Positions 1 through 11,700 of a DNA stretch of 64,000 nt are shown one piece after another (the stretch's first letter is position 1; every line of letters starts with the position of its first letter). The notes below the pieces were generated by a model. That model was not told the origin of the DNA and made no database searches. It was given only the letters and a program-made list of their open reading frames with translations. Source of the DNA: Pipra filicauda. Its lineage: Eukaryota; Chordata; Aves; Passeriformes; Pipridae. Position numbers and translations under genes: made by a program. The stretch covers positions 1 through 64,000 of the forward strand of contig NW_024104316.1 in NCBI RefSeq assembly GCF_003945595.2. Direction: 5' to 3'.

Positions 1-3000
1 TCCAGATACTTCTACCCATGCCTCGAAATTAAGGGTCAGGGCTGAGCTAGTCAGAGGAACAGTCTTGAAAGGCATGGATGTGCCATGCAAGCCAATGAGA
101 CTTCAGAGTGTGCCACAGCATTCAGAATCAGGCTGTGACCAGATTCTGTTTTCACTCAGCTTAAACTAAAAACCAGCTGTAACCAAGCAAATCTGGGGCT
201 TTCTTTGAAGATCCAAGCCAGAGGGGGAGAGTTACTGCATTAGAGAAATTCGTCTTCCACTCACACCACCCCATCTCAGCAAATTCACTATGATGTGGGT
301 CTGCAATGGATGTCAACATTTTATAGATCTTATATATTCAAATAAATGTTTAGTACATGCAGAATTTGGCACACATGATCTTCCTTTCTGGAATACCTGG
401 ACTGTAGCATGGAATCGAGACTGATGCTATTCTAGGACACTCTTGTGGAGAATTATGACTCCAGTGAAAGTGCTTGTTCATCAGAAGCCCCAGCCTAGAA
501 GGACACCAAGCATATCTCTGTCTCTTGCTGCTTAGCAGGACACTTAAATACATGCAACGGTTCGGTGGTGAGCGGGGCTGGACTGCTGGGGTGGGGAACA
601 CCATCCGCTGCCATCAGTGGGAGGCTTCCAGGGAACTCAGGGTTTAATTGTGCAAAGAGGCTGAGTTGGCTGGCCTGGCTTCAGGAACAGGGTCCTGCCA
701 CCTACTCAGCAGCAGCTGTTCTGGATGGTGAGCCAGGGCAACATCTCACCTTCCCAAACGAGGGGTTAGTGATAGTGTGTCATTCCAGAGGACACGTGGC
801 TTCACCTGTCCACAGGAAGAATCTTATGGCTTAGGGGTTGGTTTTGGATTTTGCCTCTGCAGAAGCAGCAGCTTCTGTCCCCTGCTGAGCTGGGAGCAGA
901 GAGCTGGGTCCAGCTCCCTTTCACAAGACGCTGGAGCTTCCAGCCCTGCATGTCCTCCAGAACAGCTGTGTCTCACTTCACCAGCAATGCTGGCAGTAAC
1001 TCAGCTGATAGGCTTCTTTGCTGTGCCAGTTTTTGCAAAACGTTTTTATGTTATGTATGAGAAGGATGGGGATATACAATCAGGAGAGAAATACACTTGT
1101 GGTACAGTGCTTCTCTTGAAATATCTACTATCTTCTTCCCAACAGTCATCAGTCCCAACAGCTGCCTGATATATTGTTTTGACCTTTTTCAAAAAGCCCC
1201 TCAAAACAGCCCCAGGTTCTACTTGCTCTCTGTGTAACTGAATTACTTATAATCTAATGAACTTCTTCAGTGAGAAGCAGTCCCCGCCCACTGGTTTTAC
1301 AGCCCATCTCAGCAATTTGATGCCAAATGCCATTGAAATGAAATGATGTGTTGTGAACACCCACTTGAGTGCTCTTTGCTGCATGTCTGTGTCTCAAAGC
1401 TGTAGTGATTTCACACTTGCAGCCCCTTCCCTCGGGAATACCTCACCCCAGGAGCGTGGGGCTGCTTTGCCTCTGCGACATGTTCCCGTGGCCAGGACTG
1501 CAAACTGTGTCCTCGTGGCCTGTCCCACTCCCCAGTGCAGCTTCTCTGCCCTGGGGCTCTGGGTGCAGACCCCACTGGGCCCTGCTGCCTTGCTTCTGTC
1601 TGGGAACTGTTTGACCACAGTGGGAGCTGGAAGCCCAGAGGCACGAACCTCACTGGAGCACCAGGTCAGGCAGAGCCATCCTGACTCGTCCCCTGCTCTG
1701 TTCTCCAGGATTTCTGTGACTTAAGGTCCAAAGTAGGGCAGTACCAGGCTGTGCCTGGGCCGTGTTTGAACTGTTTCAGTAAGCAAGGGAAGAGCTGCAG
1801 CTTTTCTGATGAAGTTGTGCCATTCTCCCAAGACCTGCCCCAGTGCGCTCTGCCCCGGGTGTGGATTTGGCACGGTAGGTACGGCACACTCAGACCCCAG
1901 CAGGGAGGCAGCTCCGGTGGGGCTGTTTTGGCAGTGAAGCCTGTATTTGGTAGCAAAGTGCCTGCCAGGGCAGCTCTGGGGTGTCAGGATGGCAGCTGGG
2001 CAGTGCTTTGCCAGCCCTGAGGCAGGCAGGGTCTCCTGCCAGGGCGGCAGAGATCATTCCAGTGGAGGCTGCTGTAGGAGGGGGCTCCCCCCTCGCTGCA
2101 GCTTCTCTCCCCACCTCCTTCACAGGTGCTTTCTTGCATCCCTGGATGCTGTGGGTGCCACATTCCACACCCTGCAGTGGCACAGTACAGGGAGATTGCC
2201 TCTGAACTAGGCAGGAATAAGAGCTGGGAACAGAGGAAAGTGAGGCTGTTTATTTTGGCTTATAGTTGCAAAGGGCAATCATGTTTTCAGCATTTATCTC
2301 CTTCCTTTTGGATTATTAATTGTGCTTACAAGCTAAAACATTAACAACCAGCATTCCTTATTTGTATTTAAAGTTCTTATTATTAGACTGAGGGAGATTT
2401 CAGAGAAAAGCAGTAACAATATTAGAAGGCAAGATGGAATATGTTTTGGGTTTGGGTTTTTTCTTTTTCCTTGACAGTTCTTAATTTGTTTCTTGTTTTA
2501 GGGACTCATAAAAGTAAAAATATCTTTCAGTGACAACAGTGAACTGCATAGCTTCTCCTCTTTCAACCTAGTTTTAAAACCTTAAAAGAAATTTGCCTGT
2601 CATATTCTGACATGACACATCTAGTCCTGTTGGAAATGTTTTAGCAATCTAATGAGATGAAAGCGGTTGTTTTAATGAGCTCAGAAGAAAGAGACAAATC
2701 TGCTGCACAAATGTAACGAAGGATCTGTTTTGTTTTATGGCTTGGCTAACCCAGAAGTTGTAGGAGACATTAGATTGAGTCATGACAAATGAAAAAAGGT
2801 TGTAGCTTTCCTCTTCACTCTGTCCTTTCCTATTTGAGATACAGCTTCATATCTGGCATGAGTTCTCCAGGATGCTTACCTGGGGAATATGGGGAAGATA
2901 ATCAAAATGGGGGAAGAATGAAAAAGAGACAAATAATGGAGGTGGAGACACTTTGTTGGCTCTTCTGCGTGGTCTGGTCAAGAGAAAGAGTGAAATGAAG

Positions 3001-3458
3001 AAATGCTTCAGCGCTGGCCGAGGCAGGAGCAGGGAGCTGGTCACCTGGAGGGTCAGAGCCAGGCAGTCAGGAATGTCTCACAGCCTCATAATTAGCTGGT
3101 TTTCTCCAGCCCCTTTGCAGAGTTACAGCTTACCTCTGCAAGCACCCAGCTCACCTGGTTTCCCTTGAATCTGCAGGATACAAAATCACAAATGACGCTG
3201 AAGGTGGTAGATTTGCAGCCAGAAAGCCTGATGCAAGTGCGGGGTCTAAGACCTCGGTTTTGCAAACTCCTGCTCAAGCTGTGAGGTAGGTAAAAAGCTT
3301 TTTCTGTGAGGCAGCAGCAGTTCACACAAGGACCTTTCCTCTACACTCTGCAGTCCGTGGTTACACCCTGAGTGCAGCTGAGTGCGGAAGGCAGGATTTG
3401 GTCCTTAATTCATTGTGGGAGTGTAAAGAGGAGCTCTGGCAGACGAGAAGTGCCAAAA

Positions 3459-3534
3459 GCTCGAATTCGAGCAGCCGGGGTATTTAAGAGTCTGGTCACT
3501 CCTCCTGGTGCAATTGCAAATCTCCCGAGATTTG
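3459..3534. repeat. Cluster of three short palindromes
   Basis: Three palindromes occur within 76 bp. GCTCGAATTCGAGC at 3459-3472 is a perfect 14-bp palindrome. TGCAATTGCA at 3509-3518 is a perfect 10-bp palindrome. CAAATCTC and GAGATTTG at 3517-3524 and 3527-3534 are perfect 8-bp arms around CC. All were read directly from the sequence. Function is unknown; palindromes this size can be dimeric factor sites or chance. Confidence 0.7.
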
Positions 3535-6151
3535 TGGTTTTCTGTAGAGCCAGAAATTACTTCTGTGGAGCCTGGACTGGCATGATGAGGGGGTGAGCTC
3601 TGTTCTCAGGGGATCTTTGCTTGGTTTTGTTTTGGTTTTGAAGGAAAACTTCCGACACTCCTCACTTCAGAGAAAAGTTAAAATTTAAATGTCCCAATTC
3701 TAGCCTGAGGGGTCAAGAATTGGGACAAAAATAAAAAACATCCCAAATGAAGGCAAGGAAATCAGGTACATCTCAATTGCTTGATTATTTTTGAAGCCTG
3801 ATTCTTTTTTGCATTGGCAATATGGAAACCAGCAATCTCACTTATTTCAAATTAATTTGAAGGCTACTGAGCCCAAATCCTCTCTTAGAGCTGACTGGAC
3901 TTTGGGCCAAGTTCTACCTACACTGAAGATGATATCCACTCAATATACAGGCTTTATGAGATGTGATGAATTTCAAATGTTTGTGTGGCACTTTGTGGGA
4001 TCCTGTAAATTGCTAAGTTTCATTCACAAAACCAAAACCAGGAAACAAAAAGATCCGGAAAGTATTGGCACATTAAACCTATGGCCATTTTTCTCGCTTT
4101 AAGGTTTTTTTTCTTAGAGGGAAATTTGTGCCACAATTTCCCTAATGCTGAAGAAACGCTCTGCCTAATGTAAAAATCCCCCTAAACTGTTAATTGAATC
4201 ATTCTCATTTTAGTTTTAAGACCATTCAGGCAAATGACAGATGTAGGGGAGGTTGGAGGATTACAGTCCTGATTATAAGATGCTCTTAGGAATCTGCCTA
4301 AAATCAGAAAATGCAAAAGGCTGAGAAATGCTATTGGGTAACACAAAGCAAAGGAACTGATGGTTTTCTAGGGCTGAGCAAATCAGGGAAAAAAGTATTT
4401 TAATCCAAAGCTCGACCATAGTGTGCTTATTGTGATAATAGAATGAAACTCTTGATAGAGGCATTTCCTAGCTTACCAATAAAAATGCTCAACCTCCCCA
4501 TCCTTCACATTAATTGAGAAAGAACTGAGGAGCACTCACAGAAGGGAGCCCAGGGGACTGTAGTAAGGTGACATCATGCCTATTTTCAAGTTGCTAATCA
4601 ATAACATTTTTGACACTGAAAGAGAAGGGTTGGCAGGGCTGAAATTGCTCTGTTTTTCCCTCTTCTTGGGCATGTCCTGCTTTGCTTGGTCACTAAAAAT
4701 TATATTGGTTCATCAGCACACCTTTTGTCGAGGATAAAATCTCTGAGCTTAAAACCAAGGAGCTGGAGTACACCAGCCTGAGAGAGAGAAAAGAGGGGTG
4801 GGTAACACAGGGTCCTCCCACAATGTAATGAGTTTGGGACATGGCTGCTGATAACCCTCTTCTCCCCATCAGGCCATTCCGTGGGGTCTTGAAGAGCCAA
4901 AGACAATTAATCACCTGTTCTGTTTGTTGCAGGATAACTTGTGCAATCTTTCAGCAGAAATTATACTGGTTTAGGATTGTGGTGTTCCAGGAAAACTGGG
5001 AGCAGGTTTTGGCAGTAGCAGGATCCAATGCTGGTAGGAAATATAGGGTTTGATAACAAGGAAAAGGATTTTCTTCTCTTTGGCAGGTGACAGGCTCCTC
5101 TGTGTAGAACTGGTCTCTGTTTCCATCAGGAGGCCGTGCGGGGTGTCTCCAGGAGCTGACTCAGTGAGTGCAGAGTGGCTCAGCAGGCTGTCCCCGGTCC
5201 AAAGAAAACATCCTTATTAGAGAATTCATCACCCCAGTGTTACACCTTGGCAGGGAGGCTGGGAATGGACATTTTGCCTCTGTGCATGTCCCTCCTCTGA
5301 AACATAACCCCCCAAGTGCTTAAAACAGTCTGAAAGGCACAACAGTGACTCAACATGCTTTGAGGTTCTCCAGCAACCTCAGACTTGTATGAAATGCTCT
5401 CGTCTACAAGAGCATAATCAACAGCAACTTGTACACACCATAACAGTCTGGTGCAAGCCTGGGAGCATGTCTGCATCAGCTGGGAATCGTTACAGAAGGG
5501 GATGAGAACGGGATTGTATTGAGGAAAATATCACTTAAGTGATAAAAATGTATTCTGCCTCCTAGCAGAATTTGGTGATTTATCCTCGCCCTGTTAGAGC
5601 TGATTGGAGCTGGTAGCTCCAGTTTGAAAGCATTAAACAAAAGTGCATAGGAAAGGCTGAGTGCACAAAATGGATGCTAGGCAGACTAATCTAGGTAACA
5701 AATGAGGGGGTTTATAGTTAAGTTTCTGGAGCTGTGGCATGTGCTAGCTCACAGTGATATAGTGATGTTTCCTGGCTGCCAGTGCTCCTTATTCATTACA
5801 GCCCAATTCTTTACCACCTTGGTAGCCTGGATTTCACTGTAATCTGGCTCCTGCCTTTACAGCAAACGTGGCAGAGTATCTCATTTTGATGTCTCTCCAT
5901 GAAACAGTCCCATGTATGTATTTCTGGAGGAATTTTGCATGGAACTGGTGCAGACCAGCTCCAGGTCTCTCCAAAATTCGTGGTGAGATCTTCAAATTAC
6001 TTCCAGGGCACCACGATGTGGATGTGCATGCCCTAATTTGAGGTTGCAATAGCTGAGCCCGTGTGAATTTGTCATTCTCTCTCATGCTTCTCAGCTGGCG
6101 TGGCAGGGCACGTGCTCCTCCAGAGCATGAAGGTTTCTGCTCAGCTTCATC

Positions 6152-6283
6152 CACAGGAAGGACATGCCATCTTCACAGTGAGTTTTAAATGTAACACAGG
6201 AAGGACATGCCATCTTCACAGTGAGTTTTAAATGTAACACAGGAAGGACATGCCATCTTCACAGTGAGTTTTAAATGTAACAC
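6152..6283. repeat. 43-bp minisatellite, three identical copies
   Basis: Units start at 6152, 6195 and 6238. All three 43-bp copies are identical, and the first bases of a fourth copy (CAC) follow at 6281-6283. The unit begins CACAGGAAGGACATGCCATC. Perfect identity points to recent duplication, so copy number may vary between individuals. A collapsed or expanded assembly is also possible. Confidence 0.95.
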
Positions 6284-7424
6284 AATCAGCTTGGCTACTT
6301 AAGTCGTGCAGAGCTGAGTGTTTGATTCAGTATATTTTGGAAACCTGTTACTCACAGCCTCTTTATGTCTATAAGCAGTGCAAAAGGTGTTACAGCAGGG
6401 GTGGCTATGGCTTGCTGCAGCTAAACCAGCTCTTTCCCCTGGCCAAAGAGAGCTCTTCCCACGTGGACCTTGGGAGCATGAGAAATGAGTCGCTCGTTGG
6501 CAGGTTGGTAAGGTGCCCTGACACTCCTTCCCAAGGGTAGCTGAGCACCCTATCTCATCACCTATAAATTCTAAAATGGGCAGATGTTTATCACAGTAAT
6601 GTGTGTACCCCCCCCAGACATTGCAGAGACTCTATCAGCTCATCTCATCAGTAACACTGGCACAAATCACTGGGATGAGAGAAAATTGCCGTGATGAACA
6701 TACACCTCAGAACGTCATCACACTGTTCACTAATTGCCAGTCACCCTTCAGTGATTAATTATTTAGCCAAATTGCAAAAAGTTTTCCACACGAATGAGAA
6801 GATGTTTATTTCAAAAGCAGAAAGCTCCTAGGAGCATATCCTTGTTTTCCTCAAATTAACTGTATAACAAATTTACATTCTCCTGATTTTGCAGCTCAGA
6901 AAAAAACCCAGAGTGCTGTATCAACCTGTTGCTGTTGGGTTTTGTCCAGCCAGTTCTTCAGCAGGAAACCTGGTGCTGCTCAGTGTATGTTTAAGATGTT
7001 TAAACTGAGTGGTAGATCCATGAGCTGATGGTCATGGTTTGTTACCTGCATCTCTCCACGTGCACTGAGCCCTGTGAAACACTGGTAAGGAGGAACAGGG
7101 GAGTGCTGTGCCAAAGCCCAGCTTGAGGCTTGGCACTTCTCCAGCATCGACTGATGGCATCAGGGTCATGTTAGAAAAGAGGAAGAGCCTCCAAGCCCCT
7201 CATCCTGGCTGCAGCCTTGTGCCTGGTGGGAGTTCTCCTGGAGTGTGGTGCTGGCACCAGCCAGATCTTACCTGTGCAGTGAGGTGGGATGTGAAGGAGA
7301 GAGGAAAGCCAGTGTTGGCCCTGGAGGATCCACGTGCTGATAGTGAATCCAAATCTGGGTATGTTCTTAGGTGATATTGATGTCTCTCCAGTGTCTTTCA
7401 CCATAGCTAATTATTAAAAGCACT

Positions 7425-7442
7425 CAACAACAACAACAACAA
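7425..7442 (+). repeat. (CAA)6 microsatellite
   Basis: Six uninterrupted CAA triplets lie at the edge of an A+T-rich intronic tract. Confidence 0.9.
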
Positions 7443-8374
7443 ACATGGGGAGAGGATAGAAACACTAAGAGAGCCCATAAATGGTAAAGAATTAGTAATT
7501 AGTAATTTTCATATGGTTCAGTAAATAATGCAAAATTTAGGCTTTATTTATGTTTTTATTTAAAAACTACTTCTTTTTACTGATCCATTGAACAAATCTG
7601 TTTATTTTAAATTCTTATTGGGATAAACAAATTATAAAGTTTTTCCTACACAACAGAGCATGAAAATTGAGTTATTACACCGGTACTTTTAGTTCTGATC
7701 AGCAAGATCAAATTGTACTACTTTCTCCATACATGATCAAACAAATAGGTGAGGCATAAACAGATGTTCAGGATTAAATTTAAATTCTGATTTTTTTTTA
7801 GCATTTCTTTGTAGGAATTTGAAATAGGTTTTTAGAGTTACCAGTAAAAAGTAGAAAAAAATTTCTTACAAAATTGTCCATAACAGTGACACAAACCCAG
7901 ACAAAGTGGTGTATTTAAATTCCACAGTAACTGGATAAATACAATGAGTGTGCTGATTGCCACCCAGTTTTAGCATTGCTTTGTTTATCTAACCTTTGCC
8001 TTTTGGAAAATAAAAGATCAGGGGAAAAAAAACAACGATTCTTGTGTTGTAGCCTTTTTCCTGCCACACGCATTTCCTTTTTGCCTCAGGAGCTCTCAGG
8101 TACCAGCTCTCAAATTTATTTCAGTTACAGTTACTCGCCACATTACTTGTGTCAGGAGGAGTAAAAAACACTGCCTGGTTTTTGGAAGAGAAGGTTTAAT
8201 TGTAGCATTTTATATGTACTTAATGACTTCAAGAAATGAGGTCATGTGAAATCATCTGGAACTAAATCTTGCTGTTCTCCCCCTGCTTGGTATTCACAGA
8301 GCAGCATCTGAAATGTGGTGTTAAGTTTTGGGCCTCCTAAATCAAGGGGTGAACCACTGATAAACTGGGCCCAC

Positions 8375-8761
8375 CGAGGTTTTCGGGGCTGGTGCACAGA
8401 TTGAGTGAAGGGGGCTGAGGGAGCTGGAGAAGGGAATGCTGAGGGAGACCTTGCTGCTCCCTTCCACCACCCAGAGAGGGCTAAAGGTGAGGCGAAACCA
8501 GGCACTTCTTAGAGATACACAGGGAAAGGATGAGAGGCACCAGACAAGCATTTCATGGAAATTAAGGCAGGATATAATGAAAAAATGTTTCACAGGGATG
8601 TGGACGCAAAAGTGGGACTGGATTCAGGGAAGGGGAGAATCATCATCCCTGAGGAACTTCAAAACTCAAATAGGACAAGGACCTGCACAACCTGGCCTAC
8701 TTGAGACAGTAGCTCTGCTCTGGACAGGCACCTCCACCCCAAGTTATTCAATGACTCTATG
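8375..8761 (+). mobile_element. CR1 retrotransposon fragment (3' end), + strand
   Basis: This is a 5'-truncated, fairly diverged copy of the 3' end of an avian CR1 LINE. In order I recognise the 'gctgagggagctgg...gagggagaccttgctgc' block (about 8419-8456), the 'gggaaaggatgagaggcacc' block near 8521, and the 'cttcaaaactcaaa...ggacaaggacctg.acaacctggcctac' block around 8657-8702. It ends in a degenerate octamer tail (TTATTCAATGACTCTATG) at about 8744-8761. The left border is approximate. No complete ORF remains. Some blocks are only partly matched, which suggests an older subfamily. Confidence 0.82.
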
Positions 8762-8765
8762 TCAA

Positions 8766-11700
8766 GAAAATCCAAATCAGTCTCTTTATTCAGTGTTCCT
8801 AACATCAGTGTCAACTAAAGAAGTACCTCTCTGTTTGGAAACCAGAGGGACAGCGTTGCACAGTGTTACCAGAGTTTCCCCTCAGAGTGCATAAAAACCA
8901 GGCTGAGCTGGGACTCTTTGGTTATTGTTTCTAATTCCCCTTCACACCACTTTGGTTTGTTTCTTTGCTTCTGAGTGTTGTTTTCTTGTATTTATGCCAT
9001 GCAGCATTTCACAGGCAGCCTTCTGAAATCCTAAGCTGCAGCTTGATTAACATCTCTTTTTGTTAGTGGTGTGTCTTCCTGTCCCTGCTCAGCTGTGGTG
9101 TTGGGGTGACGCTGGTATGGTGATGTGTGGCAGTGCAGTGAACCAGACTCTGGCACTGATATGGGTTAACATAACTCCAAAAAAACCCCCAAAACCCAGA
9201 AAGAAATGTCCATCAAATGCTCCCTTAAGGCAGCAGTGCACTGAAGGTTGAGATGTGAGATTGTATTGAAAGATTCAGTCACTCCTGGCTAGTTCTGTGT
9301 GTTAGGTAAATCACATTTTTGGGGGTAAATCAGTCACATTCAAAGACTGACTGAAAAGTAGAAAAGTCTTTCTGTATCTTTAGGCATTTAGGTGATGGAT
9401 GTTTTTTCCCAAACCAGTCTTATTTTCCCTATTAGTTCCTGTAAAAGAAATGCAAATCTTGCACTGGCTTGAAATATCTGTGTTGTTTTAAATAAATTTC
9501 CTGTGATCCACAACACAGTGAAAAGGAAAATGTAGCCATTTGTTGCTGGTTCAGTGTATTTAGACCATCTTTCATGCTTGTAGAGGTCAAGTCCATTTAA
9601 TCTGGTTATGCTATTTCAATCACATTTACATTTTTAATGCAAAGCTCAGGTTTGCTTCACACTAGAATGATCTCTCTGGTTTTGTAACAAGCTCTAGTTG
9701 TCCTGGGCTTTGGAGACTTCTCTCTTTATTTTCCCTCAGCCTTAGACACCGTCTTTGTCACTTGTAAGGTAACTTTCCTCCTTGGATTGCCAAAATGCTA
9801 CAGAATCCTCAGAAGCGCTGAACAACATTTTCAAATTCCATTTTATCGGGAGCAAATTTTGAAGCCTGCATGAAAAGCCTGTCTTTGCTGTGGTTAGCTT
9901 AACCATGGAGCCTGGGATGGTTTGCACCAGTGACCCTCTGCCTTCAACTATATTCCTGCATTATCCCCCAAGGAACAGAAAATAAGGCCCTAAATACTTG
10001 CTTGGTTGACTTGTAACATCACTTAAAAATACACAGGAGAGAAATGGCCAGCCTGGCAGAGGTTTGGCACCACCAGGCAAGACAAGAACTTGGTGTAGGT
10101 TGTGAGAAAGAGGCACAAAGAGTCAGAGCTTGATCTTTAAAGCAGGAGTCAAATGAGGAATCGTGATCCAGTTGAGGCTCTGGATAACAAACCAAGGTTG
10201 TTTGCTAAGCAGTTGCCCAGGAGAGTGACAACAGCTGGATACAACAGTGCACAGTGGACACTGATGCCTTTATGTGAACCTTGCTCAGGGTAAGTGCCAA
10301 GAATGAGTGGATCAGACTGGTCAGAGCTGTTAAGAAGAGCAAAATCTGGCAGGAGAAATGGCAACACCCCATTTCCAGGGTAGGATGCGGGTGGTAGGAT
10401 GTGACCAGAAGAGAGTGCCAACAAGAGAGATCCTAGCAAGGCTGCTTTTCCTGCTAAGGCTTGAAGACTAATTTCCTAAATGAGGTTGCAGAAGCAGGAC
10501 CCAAAACTCTACAAAAGACATAATGGACCATGTGCTTTTCCTTTCTTAAAATACGTCCTTCCATAACCAACACCAAAACACAGAGGAAAGGGAGAGAAAC
10601 TGTTTCAATTCAACTTCAGTTACAAGCAATACTTCTCTAATCTCATTTATTCTGTCCTAGGAGACCTCCTTAATACATATTATCATGAGCAGTGGTCCTT
10701 ACTGTGAGTGGAGAGACACTGAACCATTTGCCCAAAGTTCCTGCAGTTTGTATCCAGCAGCAGTGTGATGAGTGTAAAAATAAATGCAAGCGTACACAGG
10801 AACAGCAGCAGATCTTATATCCAATTGCAAAGTCACACTTAATTATTAATGACTGGAGTGCTGTAGCCTTTCACTTAGTGGCAAAACATACCCTGAATAT
10901 TTCTCAGGTTGTGTCAGATTGACAGAGCATCAGAGCCAAAGACAGCGTCAGCTTTTCAGTGAGGGACCAAGTGCTGTGTACAAGAGCAAGAAAGGTGAAT
11001 ATTCAAATGAGAATCTTGGTTTCCTCTGATAACAAGCCAGGAATTCCACATTCAAGAACTGATTGACGGAAGTTGCCCTTGTCACAGACAAAATGGTAAA
11101 CAGCTTCAGAATAATGAATTACAAGCAGAAATTATACTAGTGAGTGATGGAGTAAAACATGGAGACGTCATTTTTTCCAGCTCTGTTCTAATGCAGAACT
11201 CTTTGATCACGTCTTCCTCAGTGTTGTGCATGGTTTACTTACAAAGCACCTAAAGACACCAGTATTTTCACAATTGTACATCACTACCTGCAGATAGATT
11301 TTGGATTAAAGAACTTTCTCCAGTGCCCTGAAACTTCTGTCTGAAATTTTCTCTTGCTTCTCCTAATCACTTCTGAGCACAGAAGAGCTCTCCCCAGTGC
11401 CAGCTGCTGGAGCAGTAAGTATGGCCAGTGAGTCTCTGGGAGAAACTGAATCTTTCCCGGCCTTTGTGCCAGAGTTTGGATGGAGAAGTCGGTGTGGCTT
11501 TCCTTTTCCCATACTGAAGATACCAGTTCAAGGTGCTAGATTTCAGGGGTTATATCTCAGGTCCCTCTTAGTGAATTTGTGTCAAATAAAGCAGACTCAA
11601 AGCTGAAAGGAAGGTTGCACTGATGGCAAACAAATCTTTAGAAGAGAGGTCGTGGCTAGAATGCATTTTGAGTGCTGGCCTGCCAGGAGCTCAGGGCAGC

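Larger units (their letters stand above)
1..8374 (+). other. GNAO1: GNAO1 intron 2, left part of window
   Basis: Non-coding, with no exon, RNA gene or promoter that I can support. The small exon 2 carrying the P-loop (GESGKSTIVKQM) was looked for and not seen. Contents: a palindrome cluster at 3459-3534, a triplicated 43-bp minisatellite at 6152-6283, and a (CAA)6 microsatellite at 7425-7442. The tract 7490-7960 is A+T rich with no recognisable element. Short open frames here lack any familiar domain. Confidence 0.75.

Noticed and set aside
3481..3500. TATTTAAG followed by an initiator-like TCACTCC as a core promoter
   Set aside because: The spacing (about 17 bp) is too short for a TATA-initiator pair.
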